A stretch of DNA of 64,000 nucleotides from NCBI GenBank assembly GCA_007844125.1, contig CM017569.1:9824519-9888518 (forward strand), in the 5' to 3' direction. How positions within the stretch are numbered: the stretch's first letter is position 1; each line of letters begins with the position of its first letter. The notes beneath the pieces are model-generated. The model worked only from the letters and a program-made list of their open reading frames with translations, was not told where the DNA came from and did no database searches. Shown piece by piece: positions 50,173 to 63,002 of the stretch. The position numbers were made by a program, and so were the translations under genes. Source of the stretch: Sinonovacula constricta (lineage: Eukaryota; Mollusca; Bivalvia; Cardiida; Solecurtidae).

Positions 50173-50829
50173 CAATTTATAACACCAGCTACACTGTAGA
50201 TTCACCATTCTAACTTGCATAACATTGCCATGCATGTGTCATCACAAAGGCACAGTGGTTAATCGTCTGACTTAGGTACAGTACCGTCGTCCACCCATCC
50301 TTGACAATGGCATTAAAACAACGGTTCTATGTTGATTGCAAAGTGTTAATGTAGAATAACTGAGAAGAACCGGTTTGCTTCATGTACAATATATGTACTA
50401 AATGAATGGTGATATTATTAAACAATAAAATATCTGTTTCTGTAAATTAAATAAAATGTTCCACTCGCGTATATTAAGCTATACAAGTTGAATGAATGTT
50501 AAGTTACCTAAATTGTTCATTATTAGTATGGTTATATTAATTATTTCTTGCTGCATGTATCTGACGAGGAATAGTATCTCTAGTAATGCGAATTACGTAA
50601 TATAGCGAAAAGAGTATGACACTACATAGAAAAACAAAATAAAATGAATACTAAGCTGTGTAAATAACTTGACATTAGACTGTCATTCAGTTCGTGGCGG
50701 TAATAAGTATGTGGTTGAGATAAATCGCTCATTTCTACGCAAGGCCTCGTGCTGGAAACTTTCAGTTTACATTGCCTGTTACAAATGTAATAGTTCTATC
50801 ACATAAAATATATCACTCGTATAAAATAT
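50173..50829. other. No recognised feature
   Basis: A tRNA-like CACAGTGGTTAATCGTCTG near 50250 lacks a box B; the rest is AT-rich filler. Confidence 0.35.
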
Positions 50830-50869
50830 GCTAAAATGACACGCGAACGCGGGAAATTGTCATTTTAGC
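50830..50869. repeat. Perfect 12-bp hairpin with a CG-rich loop
   Basis: GCTAAAATGACA (50830-50841) and its complement (50858-50869) enclose the 16-base loop CGCGAACGCGGGAAAT. It stands out in AT-rich sequence; it could be a DNA-transposon end, a folded RNA or a protein site. No terminator role is implied. Confidence 0.85.
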
Positions 50870-51734
50870 AGGGCTTTTCACTGATGATCTTTAAGTTCAG
50901 TTTTATATAATGTTTCACTTAAATTATTGAACTGGAAGCATCTTAAAATATCAGCTTAAGATAGGTGTAATAGAAAAGTAAATTGAAAGAAAATTGTTTT
51001 GTTTTTATTTTGTTTTTATCATAACTCAGTACTTTATGTTTTATGTGCAGAGAAATACGTGAAGAACGCATGCCGTGCTAAATGCACACGTTGTGTGTTT
51101 TTTGTATTGAGGAAGGATAAGAAGTCGGCGCTTTCTGTGGTTCTTATCATGTTAGGACATACCAGATGAGGGTTATCCAAAAACACACCACAAATGTACA
51201 ACACTACAATTGTAGTCATCATAAATGCTCACATAATGTAGAACAAACTACGGTTGGAATTCTTATTTATGAACGTTCTAGCATAACCATTACTATTTGT
51301 GAATTCTCAGTTAATTGAATTGAAATGGCTTTTTGACTCAGATTAAGTAAAATTTAAAAGGAACGCGATTTATCAACCTTAGATTTATGAAAACGAGCTG
51401 ATCTTGTTTTGCCGTGTTTTTTTGGTAGCTGGATGATTAGAATGCTCGTTTCACTGACTGTTGGTTATTGCATAAGTAAGAAAATCCGCAGGACCGAACA
51501 TGTATATGGTTGTTCTTACAAAGCTCATCCATGTACTGTTTAAGCAACTGACAATACTCATGTACAAGTGCAATCATTCACACCGTGAAACCTAACGGTT
51601 TAAGTCACCCTTTCATGCTAATGTATGTCCAGTTTGTTGCAAACTGATAATAATGTGCAAGCATGTTTCCATACTCACATAATTTGTTACAACACACTGG
51701 TATTGAATGGTTATTGGCTTACAGTTTACATTTT
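50870..51734. other. No recognised feature
   Basis: AT-rich filler; a tRNA-like GGTAGCTGGATGATTAGAAT near 51425 lacks supporting structure. Confidence 0.35.
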
Positions 51735-51894
51735 TATCAGTAGTAGCAGTAGTTGGTATAATGAAAAATAGAAGTAGTAGAAGATGTTGATGATGATGAG
51801 AAAGTTGAAGTACTGGTGGAATAAGCAGCAGCAGCAGCAGGTAGCAGCAACATCAGTAGTGGTAATAGTGGTAGTTGTTGTAGAAGTAGTCGCT
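51735..51894 (+). repeat. Imperfect trinucleotide-rich region (GTA/GCA/GAT)
   Basis: AGTAGTAGCAGTAGTTGG, GATGATGATGAG, then (GCA)5 and more GTA/GTG triplets, running directly into R3 copy 2. It creates a Thr/Cys-rich chance minus-strand ORF (51726-51998). Confidence 0.9.
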
Positions 51895-52035
51895 TTAATC
51901 GATACGCTTTGATGAGCTTTGTATTTGGTTATAGTGGCATTCATTACCACACGAGGCGATCTAGTGACGTTTACGGCTTCCGCGAGTGATATCGACATTC
52001 CTCCATGTCGAAAACGTCTCCATGTGATCGATGTG
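51895..52035 (+). repeat. 141-bp duplicated block R3, copy 2
   Basis: About 97% identical to 50032-50172, 1.86 kb away, with both ends sharply defined at the same bases. The flanks are unrelated: plain sequence before copy 1, triplet repeat before copy 2. Confidence 0.95.
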
Positions 52036-52694
52036 AGCTACTGTTCAGTAACGGGGGCTTTAAATGCGTTTTCTTAAAAGAAATTTAATTGACATCATAC
52101 GTGTTTATTACGGCCTTAGTTATATACATATTTTTATTTAAATAACGACTTTGCGAGGCAAGAAGTGTGCGATCTGTGAATTATAGAAACTAATGTTATT
52201 CACTGCCAACACAACAAACTTACCTTTTATTCGATTAGCCTTTACCCTTTTCACTTATTCAAAACTGCTCCGATGCCACTCTATAATGTTGTATCGTATA
52301 CAATCCTCATATCCTCATCTCGAAGTCAGCGTAACGATGTATTGTTATCCGTTCACGTGTCTATATGCTTGGGACAGTTGACAAAATATTTATTCTCAAT
52401 GGATTTATAACACACTTCATAAATACAAACAAAAATAATTATGGCGATTATTGATTAAAATGTACGATTATGTAGTGTCCTGAGTGTACAAGCTTGTTCA
52501 ATATTAAATAAGAGGAAATATTATTAGGACTAATAAAATCAATGCATACGTGTTCGAAATCAAGAGTCTAACGTCAAAAACAGCACAAGTTAGCAACAAA
52601 CGATTGGGGTGGCTGTGTTTCTATTTTTTTTCAATTAACATGATTGATATTGAGCAGATATAAGCAGTAAGTAGTTTTGAAGGGGTGGGCATAG
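52036..52694. other. No recognised feature
   Basis: AT-rich filler with a 62-codon chance ORF (52193-52381). Confidence 0.4.
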
Positions 52695-53105
52695 GTATGC
52701 TTAAAATGATGGTACTTTTACATGCCGATAACCTAGCGTTGTTTTCGGAAACTGAAGAAGGACTACAGAAAAGATTTGATCTGTTAGCGATAATTGTAAC
52801 AAAGCTAAGTTATGCATACACACTGATATAAGCAAAATCATGATATTCATTGAATGAAGGCATACAAGTTTAAATATAACGTTTAAATATAACAATGATA
52901 CCTTGGAAATAACACATTTAACCACCTAATTTTAGCTCAGCTGGGCATTTTAATAAGGCACGCGATGCACTATCAGGACATGCAATTAAAGCATGTTTTC
53001 GCCTTCATTGCCATATGACACAATTTCCAAATCTAACGGTTAGTCATCAGCTAGAATCTTTGTTAAATTTATTTCCCAGATCGTTAATCACAGATCTAAA
53101 GTGTG
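52695..53105 (+). mobile_element. LINE reverse-transcriptase relic, C-terminal part
   Basis: MVLLHADNLALFSETEEGLQ corresponds to LLYADDLVLFSESxEGLQ, with the second catalytic Asp changed to Asn. After frameshifts, DISKIMIF matches TKIMIF, and from about 52935 SSAGHFNKARDALSGHAIKA followed by a CFRL..FPNLTVSH segment matches the conserved stretch after the active site in this LINE type. The copy is inactive. It is a different lineage from the relics at 1 and 25587 by wording. Confidence 0.82.
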
Positions 53106-53344
53106 TGGATCATGCACGACCTTTCAGATTAAACGAGTACAGTTTCTGTTTTTCACAGAATCATCGGGGTTAAAAATCTATTGTTAACCTTGTTTTAAAC
53201 CTTACTTTTCGGCGACATGCAGTCGTGCGTTTCCTTTTAGTTTCGTAAACCTGACCAGATGTTTCAGATTGTTTATATATTAAATCCTGCAATGTGCGTA
53301 ACGCCTTAATATAAAGGATATTTAACTATCGTGTTTTAAAGACA

Positions 53345-53497
53345 TAAACATATCACAATATAATGTTAAGCAATGTTTATTAACCACCACTTTTAACATA
53401 TCTGATATACCCAGGGATGATGCACAAAACATAGCACAGTATACTGTTAAACATTGTTTAATAACCAGAACTACTTTGAACGTATCTGACATACCAA
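53345..53497. repeat. 81-bp tandem duplication, diverged
   Basis: CATATCACAATATAATGTTA at 53349 pairs with CATAGCACAGTATACTGTTA at 53430, and both continue with AA.CA.TGTTTA.TAACCA, ..GTATCTGA.ATACC. Confidence 0.8.
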
Positions 53498-54695
53498 CGT
53501 CTGATTCATTAACCGTTTCCTTCTTTCAAGCATATAGTCACGGGTTGTATGTTTCTGATAACATATTTACTAAATCTGCGTTTTTTAAAGAAAATTCAAT
53601 ACGATATTTCTGTAACACCGATATTTTTACTGGTGGTTTTCATGTTTCTTTATAACACTTTATAATGGCGATAATTTAAAACCACATCATTTCCTGTACC
53701 TGTCAGTGCGTATTGACAAATTAAAAAAAACACACATTTCATCATTGCATGCAATTCATGTCAATTGTTAATAAAACACTTTATTCAGGTATCCTGCATA
53801 TCCCTAATATATTCATTATGAATATATTTGTTAGGACTGTGTTTAAGTCTACACGGCTAATATTTCAGTTTAACAGTTGCATCATCGCTGGACTTGAGAA
53901 TCGAAAGAGGGACAGGTGTACTCATTTTAACATACAAAGAAAGCATACGAATGACGACGTCCGACGAATTGTCGAATAATGTGTTAAAAGGAGGACATGT
54001 GTTCGATTTTCTTGTGATCAATATGAAAATGGACTGGTCAATCTTTCTAATGGCCCTTTGAACAGGTATTATGACCCAATTTTATCTCTGTTAGCTGTCA
54101 TTTATGGCGTTTTCTCACAAATTAACTGCTCAGAAAGTGTATCGTATGGTTTAATATGTGACACTGACATATCTATTATTTGAGAATATTCGAAGAAAGA
54201 CGCGGATGCAGTTATTTGCACGATTCAGAAGAAAGCCTTTAGCATACGATTTATGGAACTTACGTTTATTCATATAGAAAAAGAAGCTGCAAAGTATAAC
54301 TCCTGAAAAAAGCGCCTATACATTGATGCAGAAAAGACATTGTATTGTTATGTATTGAGTGTAATTTTTATTATCACTTAAAAACATGTCCGCTAATTTG
54401 AAAAAAATCAAACATTAAAACAATTGAAAAGACTGTTCGTATGACAGTATATGATCATTGAATTTCGTTATTTTTTAATTTTTATTTTTAAAAATCCTGT
54501 TTTCCTTTAGTTTGTTTAAAGTTTTCTATTTCTCTATTAACATCTAATCCATTACTTATGCTGTAACGTTAACAATGTTTGTACCAATGAAAAATTTAAA
54601 GCATGTCCTTTCAAACAAAAGGTTACGGTATGTTGAGTGAGTTTAGATCAACTAACAACATTTCTGATACACAAAACTGCATAACATCGTTATGG
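53498..54695. other. No recognised feature
   Basis: AT-rich filler; the ORF at 53749-53979 is unremarkable. Confidence 0.4.
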
Positions 54696-54760
54696 ATAGC
54701 CGAGTGTTTAGCATCGGCTTGATATTTGCGGACCCATTTCGAAGCTACCTCACTTGCTGC
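54696..54760 (+). mobile_element. Degenerate tRNA-like (Leu/Ser-type) SINE head
   Basis: GGATAGCCGAGTGTTTAGCA is a Leu/Ser-like box A region and CCATTTCGAAGCTACC, about 35 bases later, a damaged box B. The stems do not pair fully. Confidence 0.4.
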
Positions 54761-55980
54761 ACTGCAGTTAATATATTTGTGAAGTAATAATGATCTGCTA
54801 TTATGTATGGTTTTATTCTACTGAAAAGAACGACATGATTGTATCAGTTTGTGCTTTATAGGAATTGCTTAGTGAAAACTTTTAGCGGGGTGACTTTCAA
54901 AGTCAGATTATTAAATTACAATATTGCCCAGGTGAAAACTGAGCCTCCGACTACATTTTGCAAAAAGTGTCTCAATAAGTTATTGAGTCTTTACGAGATT
55001 TATTAGTTTAACGTTTCATTTTTAAAGGTATTTTAACCATGACATAAACTAAAAAAATATGGCACGTATGGACTGAACCTTGCTGAAAGCTTTTTAATAA
55101 AAATATCAATGAGATATACATTAGACTCAAATTAAACTTGACTCTACTGAAAATCACCTTACTGGCAATAGCACATTTTAGTACTACCTTAACCAGAAAT
55201 GTCGAAGGGTTTGTCCACATTCTTTTTCAACACACGCCTTCTTTGCAAGGATACATCTGCCACCACGAACCATACACCTGAATGAGAAGGAAAATTACCT
55301 TATACAGCCGTGACATATTATTACGTTCTGAAAAAAAAACACTCTTTTTGCTATTTTCGTTTGCGTATTTCCTAAACAAATGCCTTATTTCATGATTCAT
55401 AAAAACTGTAATCATCGATGGTGACGCCTTTACCAATATACGTACCTATACTTCATATTGAACATATGCAATTTTATTATGGTTTTATTTTACTTCAAAC
55501 TATTTGATTATAGCGATTTCCTAGTTCTTTATAGTAATTTAAGAATGTAAGTTCAGCAGACATAGAAATACCAGACAATTTCAATCGACACATTTTGGGG
55601 GGAAAATAATGTTTGTTATTTCTCGCCAAGACGCCTTACTTGTAAACACGGCAACTCATTTACTCCGCGAACTAGATGGCTTCTTTATTAAGTAGCTTTA
55701 CTTTTAACTTCGTTCATAGAAGTAGTTAGATGTTACACATGTGTACCAACTTCTAAATAACAGATCCGCCTTTCTGTGTTATCAGGTTTGAGAAGTTACA
55801 TAAACATGCAAGGCTGATTTGATTTATTGCGCGTTACTTAAGGTGGAAGCGACCGTAGTAATCATCTTTATATGCAGGGCTGTTTATTTGCTATTTGCAC
55901 TATCTCTTGAAGTATAATTCCACAGCTATATTACTTGTGTACTGAAGAAACCATATAATTATTTCCACAGAAAACACATA
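54761..55980. other. No recognised feature
   Basis: AT-rich filler; the minus-strand ORFs 55008-55220 and 55227-55436 have no motifs. Confidence 0.4.
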
Positions 55981-56020
55981 CGCGCGCGCGCACACGCAAC
56001 ACGCGTGCGCGCCCACACAC
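55981..56020. repeat. Alternating CG/CA tract with Z-DNA potential
   Basis: CGCGCGCGCGCACACGC, ACACGCGTGCGCGC and CACACAC form about 40 bp of nearly pure purine-pyrimidine alternation, highly CpG-rich for this window. Confidence 0.85.
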
Positions 56021-56814
56021 GAAAGAAAGAAATAATCTTGCTTTTCCCGTGGGTGAAATGTCATAAGGGTATTTTCTCCAATTTTTTAAAATCATAGGAT
56101 GCTAACCTAATCGAATTCTTCCAGTACACATAGTTCTTCACGTGTTCAGATTAAGAAACAATTTAACCTCTTCTGGTATGAAACATGTCTTTCGTCGTGT
56201 CTGCATTTCTTAGACAGCGGGTTTGTACAGCCTTTCTTCTCTGTTGGTGTTTGTTTGAAATCAATGGCATTTAAGCAAACAGGATGATCCATTTTATAAA
56301 TCGTCGCCCCTCTTGTTTTTGCAATTGATCGACTGCCAACATTCCCAAATAAATGGATTTTCGTTGGGTGAAATCGAAATAGTTTGTTACTGTAAAATCG
56401 CATCCTCGTTTGTACAGTTCTGTAGTCTTCTGTCATAAGGAAAAAGTGTTAACGAAAAGGGTCAGCAAATGAAAACAGCATATTTATCATTTTAAACACA
56501 TTGCATTTGAATTATTCTTGTATTTGATTATACGCATGTCGTGTATGGTTATATTCTTGCCGATTCCGTAAGCAGTCTCAAACTTCGTATTGTGTACTTG
56601 GAAGTATTTCATCCCCAATCTAACCTGAACAAAAATTGTTACGCTGTTATTAGATCGCATGTAGACTTAAAACCTTTAAGTATGTGCATGTATTATTGAA
56701 GTCAAGCATAATACGGCAAGGCTAATACAGCAGGAGATGGTAAGCGACAAATGTAAACCAGTACAGTGATTACCCTCTTCATTACTAGCAGCAGAACATC
56801 ATTAATAGCAGCAT
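56021..56814. other. No supported gene; one 96-codon minus-strand open frame
   Basis: The frame 56146-56436 (minus) starts with ATG, and a CTTTTTCCTTATGACAG acceptor-like sequence lies directly over its start. A second frame is open for over 50 codons in the same place, so coding status cannot be decided. No family recognised. Confidence 0.25.
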
Positions 56815-56883
56815 CAGAAGAAGAAGAAGAAGAAAAAGAAGAAGAAGAAGAAGAAAAAGAAGAAGAAGAAGAAGAAGAAGAAG
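56815..56883 (+). repeat. (GAA)n microsatellite
   Basis: About 69 bp of GAA with AAA interruptions; a purine tract prone to triplex formation. The poly-Glu ORF around it is an artefact. Confidence 0.95.
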
Positions 56884-57984
56884 CAGTAGCTGTATCAGCT
56901 ACAACATCAGTAATTTATCTAAACAATTTATCTAAACATCAAAGCAACAGATTCTACCAATTTTGTTTCTATTTTTATATTATAAAACATTGTATGTAGC
57001 AACTTGTTCTTACTCAGTTTGTTATATAGTAAAGCTTGTTCCCAGTACATGTGTGGTACGACAGACTTCACTTTCACTTTCTCTGGTTATTACAGAATAA
57101 TGCGTATGCAGACGCACAGTGTTGCCAATCGATTGGAAAATCCTCTGTTATGGAAAAAAAAGAATGAAATTGTTCCAATCAAGGACGTAAACAAAACTGA
57201 TACTGACAACTGATATTTGTGTCAGTGGGCAAACGAAATTAGAATCTGTTCCGGAAATAGCTTGCCGCGGCAAGTGGCATCTGCTTTGGTTAAATTAATT
57301 TCAATAGAAGGAAAGTTAAACGCAAGACAACGTGTTCACTGATTCAATAGAACGAAAATTAAAGCTCATCTGGAATGAAAAAAGGAAGAAGGAGATTGCG
57401 GTTTCCAGTTGAGAAATTTATAAAAATTTCAATATATTTTCTCTAAAAATATAGTTTTAACAAGTCAAAACATTTTAAACTTATGTCGACTTTTTTCATT
57501 CATTTAAATTACATTTGTCTTAATGTGTGTTTAATCGCTATTATAAATCTGTCCTAACTAAACATGGAAGATCTATATACAGATATTAAATCAAATCGAC
57601 TTTCGTTTGTAGATATTAACCATTGCATCATTATACTATTATATAACTATTATAGATAAAGAAACAACCCAACCAAGGACTACATGTATATATACGCTGT
57701 GTACTTACATCTGCCGCTACCAAGTTGTTCCGAAAGTGAATTATAATATTAGCATTCGGAACTCCTCGATGATGACAGGATCACCACTCCACTAAGTTTT
57801 GTAAACAAAACATTTAACTGTTGTTGTTGTTTCTTGTAATAAAAATATATAATACGCTTATTACGTATTTACACTCTCTTGATTCTGTGTGTTTCTTACA
57901 CGGTGCGGTGCATTTTATTATTTATAGCTTGCCACAGTTGTAAACAGAATATCAGTTTTGAAAATTACAACGCCGCATATTTTA
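56884..57984. other. No recognised feature
   Basis: AT-rich filler with a chance ORF at 57004-57213. Confidence 0.4.
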
Positions 57985-58570
57985 AATAAGAATATATAAG
58001 ACAAAGTCTTATGAGCATTACAACATATACAAAAATTGAAAAGACACAGGACAAAGGTATTCACATACAAGCCAAATGTAAAAGTGAAAACAAATCTGTG
58101 ATGAGCCATTAAACAATAAGAGCAAACCAGACAGTTACCGCCTTGGAACGGTCAGTCGGCAATATGGATCGACGGGGGTGCTTAAACCGGTTTTACAAAG
58201 TTCTAACCTCGCACTTTCTGACGGGTTTCTCCGAATGCAAGCAATAAAAAGGAAACCGATCCATTTGAATAAGTGCCAAAACGCTGACGTTTTGTTTGAC
58301 AAGTTATGACGAAAGTTGTGACGTCATTGAAAAATAATGTTCACGTAGTGTTTAGAAGAGATATAGGTATTATTTCGATATGAAGACCTACAAAAAAGCT
58401 AATAGTAAATGAAACTAACTTCTTGAAGAACTTCTTCAAAAAAATGACCAGAGAAGAGTAAATGGTTGTAGCATCCTGTTCATGCGAAGATGGAATTAAG
58501 CAACTAAAGTCCAATCTCCATCAAAGGAAATACACTTAACAATCCTTATAGGATGAATTAAATGACAACA
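57985..58570 (+). repeat. Dispersed repeat family R2, copy 2 (longest)
   Basis: Same start and order as copy 1, with the CRE palindrome TGACGTCA kept at 58319-58326. After GTAGCATCCTGTT it has about 70 extra bases before the shared GGATGAATTAAATGACA end. Confidence 0.85.
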
Positions 58571-58637
58571 TAGATTACATGCAAAGGGGGATTTTCACAA
58601 CCGCCACACTGCACAAGTAACATTGTTGTGATCATTT

Positions 58638-58805
58638 ATAAGAATAGATAAGATAGAGTCCTATGAGCATTGCAAAATATACAAAAATTTAAAAGACACA
58701 GGACCAAGGTATTCACATGCACGCCAAATGTAAAAGTAATAACAAATCTGTGAGGAGTCATTTAACAATAAGAGCAAACCCGACAGTTACCTCCTTGGAA
58801 CGGTC
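58638..58805 (+). repeat. Dispersed repeat family R2, copy 3, truncated
   Basis: Begins ATAAGAATAGATAAGATAGA and runs to CTCCTTGGAACGGTC, where it is broken by the tRNA-like sequence that follows. It lies only about 70 bp after copy 2 in the same direction. Confidence 0.85.
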
Positions 58806-58860
58806 GCCCGTGGTATAGTGGTGGAGTCGCCGACTTGTAACTCCTCTGAACGCTAAGCCA
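58806..58860 (+). mobile_element. Degenerate tRNA-derived head interrupting R2 copy 3
   Basis: CCCGTGGTATAGTGGTGGAG resembles the 5' half of an Asp/Glu/Gly-type tRNA (box A TGGTATAGTGG). Box B is not recognisable. It starts exactly where the R2 match stops, suggesting insertion. Confidence 0.45.
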
Positions 58861-60299
58861 AGCCTTACAGAACGGCTGGACGTTGCTATAATTATCATAA
58901 TTGGTCGAAGCAATATATCTCACAAGCAAAACATTTCTTGTCAACTGAGAACCCATTCTCGAAGGGAAGAGTTGTTATTTAAGTTTAGGCCAAACAAGAG
59001 ACTACACTAGGCCGATATTCGCTCTATTCAATTTCAAAGCAACTTTTCATAGGCATCCTTCTTGGGAGCACTTTTCATTATAAAAGTGCCTGTAAGAAAG
59101 TATATGAAATAAATATCATGAAACTATTTGCAATCACGCAATCCAACAAGAAGAAATATCTAGTCCATGGGTTCCGATTATTAAGGACTATGACTACCAT
59201 AGTCTGAGGCAATTGCAAATTCAGACTCATTATACTTTATGTCAACAGAGTCTAGACATCTATTTATTTATGCATATCCATTTATAAGCACGTGTTTAGC
59301 GAATTTATAGGCTATACTAGCAAGTGAAACTATGTAATCGCCACGAAACAAGCAAAACAAGACGTAAACACATCAAAATCACAGTTTATGTAAAGTTGAA
59401 AGCTGTTGTAACAGGGTGTCAATTAAAATGCATGAAGACCAAGTAGATTTGTCGGAAGTTCAAGGATTTACAAAAACAAAACAAAATATTTTGTTTCAGT
59501 TGTTTGCTAATTACATTTATTTATTTGCGTTTAATATTATCCGCAATGCAACTGTTGCAGACATGCCCTACTCTCCCGTGAGCACAAAATAGCACTTTGA
59601 TCATCAAGCATGCTGCCGTCTCATTCAAATAGCAAATGATACATTATACCCACTTATGTTTTCAAAGTATTTTTTGTGCGTATAGTTAGTTCTTGTAAAC
59701 TTTCTTAAAACATTATCCAACAGTCATAACGTTAGCGATTCGTTTGTGTAAACTGTTTGGATTTGGAATGACTTATGTGCAGCATTTGAGACAGCTTTTT
59801 TCAGTTAGTCATAAATACACGCCATAAAACATACACGAACCTAGTACGGGATGCATTTATTGGTCCATTACATGTTTAGAAACCCCGTTTACAACAAGGA
59901 ATGTCATTGTATATTTTATCGTCATGTTTCTTTTTTCTGACAAAAGCAACACGCTCGGGTTTGCTAATTTGAATATGCGTTTTATGTTTTACTGATTGTC
60001 AAGGTGGGAGTATTGTGGCAGTGCAGTGTCCCGGTACAAGCCATCTATGAATTCCGCGGATCGTTCGTTTTGTTTCCGATAAATTGACCACACTTGAAAT
60101 AGAGTATTACATTGTATTATACGTTAATGGCATTCACTTGGCATGGTTGGCTAATGCTGTGTTAAATGAATAAGTTTCGGGGACTTCCATTCAAAATTGT
60201 TTCCATACACAAAATTAAAATGTTTACATTTATTTATTGGCAGAATCAAAGAAATTCTATTTGCAACATTTGTCTACGTTCTTATTAGTCATTGTTTCT
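58861..60299. other. No recognised feature
   Basis: AT-rich filler. Confidence 0.4.
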
Positions 60300-60425
60300 G
60301 AATCGATACATTTCGGTGAGCTTTGTGCTGTAATGTTGTGTTGTGATGGGGGTGACATTGGCGACTCCCTGGAGTGATATCGACATTCGTTCATCTTGGA
60401 AACTTCTTGGTGCTCCGTATGTTAT
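60300..60425 (+). repeat. Block R3, diverged third copy
   Basis: TGAATCGATACATTTCGGTG, AGCTTTGTGCT, GGAGTGATATCGACATTC and TTGGAAACTTC follow the R3 order at roughly 65% identity. Confidence 0.55.
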
Positions 60426-62932
60426 ATATTCAGGGATAACTTACTGGACCTATCTATCACCATTTGCGCACACACTTTTTAAAATACATTACTGATGTTA
60501 AAAATATTTCATACATTTTAAAATTTACAATACATGATTTTAACTAAGCAGAATGCAAACTTCCAGAATTGGAATAGCGAAAAAAAATCTTTTTCTTTCC
60601 GCTTTAAATACCATATCAAGAAAATAATATATTCTAGCAATCTTCTTATTCTTAAAAGGTACACATTCTGTGTGTATTTTGCTGGTACGTTCTTGCTTTT
60701 ATGTCTGAAAATGTTTTTATCTTATTGATAATAATTCAAAGAAAAAGTGTTAAAAGGTATCCCGTCCCTGTTTGGAAGCATCAACGAACAATATGTCCAC
60801 GCTTTAACAACTTTATTACACAAATCACAGATGAAAGACAACGGTTTGTTTGATGATATAAACGCCATATTTTGTTCTGTTTGATGTGTGTTGTGATTGA
60901 CAATTTTGTTGGTTCCATAATGACTGTTATTTTAACAAAACAACAGGTTCATAGGCTTTTCGATATGTCTGTTTTTAATGACAGATAGGTGTGTCGCTGC
61001 GATGTATCTTAAAACAATATTCAAACAAAGAAATTAACTGAATCAGTTATTTTCATAATTGTTTATGTATGAATACAGAGATGGCATATAAATCAAGTGA
61101 ACGTTAACGCATCTCTCTGTTATTTCAACGAAAGAACAAACTGAAAACAAAGTCAATGCGTAATTTGCATGTAAGCGCTGAGTTTGTTCAAAGTAAATGT
61201 ATGAACACTGTTACATGTTTTCCAAAGTGAGTTTCAGATGGAAAACTGCCTTAGGACCTGAGACTTTGACAGGGATTTGTTAATACAATGTATCAAACAA
61301 AGAACAAATAAAACTGCACACTTCAATGGAATTAAGCGAAACGGCCTTTGTTACAAGTATTGATCTATATACAATTTATCATATGATTTGAAAACGTATA
61401 TATGTTCTTACCGTATTCTTTCTGTTGATAATTAAAAAGGCTCGCAAGTCTGTCAAGCTAGCTGCCATGTCTTATTCCTGTCAAATAAGACGTTATAACC
61501 GTATACAGTGCAGTTCCTTATTGCTACTGGCCATATAAGTATACTGAATGTCACAGATACAGTTATTATCACACTTTAGGTGTAGGGTCCAACATCTGTT
61601 TTCTTTTCATTTTCTTAACCTAAGTTACCGCAAATATGTATCAGGAAAATTTCCGAAAACTACGATGAGGTATGTTTGCTATAACTGACTGACATTTAGT
61701 GTTACAAATGTAAAGCCATATGGTTGAGAAGATGAAAAAGATCCTGAGAGGCATTTTCAACATTTGCTCAGAAAAATCTATCAATTTGCTAATGACACAC
61801 GCAATTATTCAGCCACAATTTGTTAGGAATGGATAAGACACATCTGTGACAAAGAACCGCCAATTTGATTGAAGGCTACAAAAAAACAGTTTAGCTCTTT
61901 ACAGCCTGAAGAAAGTTTGTTTGTTCTGAGAAAACTTGATTTGGAGAATCTTGATTTTGTCCATTTCTCAACAAATATATAATTTATTTTTGAAAAAGAA
62001 AGAAGTCGGATCATTTATATTGTAAACGTGATGAGATCATCCACTTGTTCCTGTTGTCTAGATGTTAAATACCACAGTTCCGCAGTGCGGCGGCAAGGAT
62101 TTGTAATATAATTCAAGTCTCGGATCTCCTCCGGAACCAACGGTTAAGGATTTATGAACTCTGTAATGCCTTTACGGTTTCATTTTTATGTAAATCAATT
62201 AGAGTAAAACCTTGAACAAGAAATCAGCCCTTAAATGATAATTTCTTTAAACATTATAGCAACACAGAGAATGATATATATAAACATGTTCTTGTTAAAA
62301 TGCAAAAAAATAAATTTTCCTTCGGGTTCAATATGCTTGTTGGGACTCTCCCATTGAAGGCAATATATAAGAAGCCATTTTAAAAGAACGTATCTTACTG
62401 CTGTGTCCCTTAATTAAAGATGTGATTCATTTTATAATGTAACTTTATATAAACAAGTATATCGACCGTAATATTTCACGGTGAACTGTTTGTGTTTCAG
62501 TTTGCGCAAAAGAGTGGTACTATTGGTTCAGTTTACTGTCATAGTTTCAGTCTACAACAGGCATTTTAACTGTCGTATCAGGAGGCAATTTATAAATAAA
62601 GCAAGCAAAGAAGCATGAAACGTACACATAATATTAGACAACCTTAATATACATAATGCACATTTAGGGTTTCGAGATGTCACAAAATCATTACAATGTA
62701 CAATAGCTTGATAGTCAGAGAAAGGATGATTAAATGTCATCTTACATTTATCAGTGTCGATTAGTCACACGTTGATTAACCTACTCAGACACAGTTACAC
62801 AGTTCTGTATGACTTGTGCCCGCGAATTTACTAAATCTATCTAGTTACCTGCCACAACAGTTACTAATAGACGGGTAATAAAGTATTAGTTGTTAGCATT
62901 AACCATTCATTAGAAAAGTACACATTTCCTGC
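60426..62932. other. No recognised feature
   Basis: AT-rich filler with chance ORFs (60534-60728, 61823-62014, 62552-62740). A tRNA-like patch near 62080-62150 (CCGCAGTGCGG, AATTCAAGTCTC) is too weak to call. Confidence 0.4.
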
Positions 62933-63002
62933 TGTTAGTCTAGTGTATAAAGAGCAAGACTGCTAATCGTTTTGAGAAAGAAGTCGCGTATTTAAAACCT
63001 TG
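62933..63002 (+). mobile_element. Degenerate tRNA-derived head
   Basis: GTTAGTCTAGTGTATAAAGAG is a box A-like sequence, and GCGTATTTAAAACCTTG is an eroded box B at about tRNA spacing. Confidence 0.35.

Noticed and set aside
51726..51998. Thr/Cys-rich minus-strand ORF
   Set aside because: Spans a triplet repeat and the duplicated R3 block; both parts are repeats.
56766..56999. Poly-glutamate ORF
   Set aside because: Product of the (GAA)n microsatellite; flanking codons show no domain.
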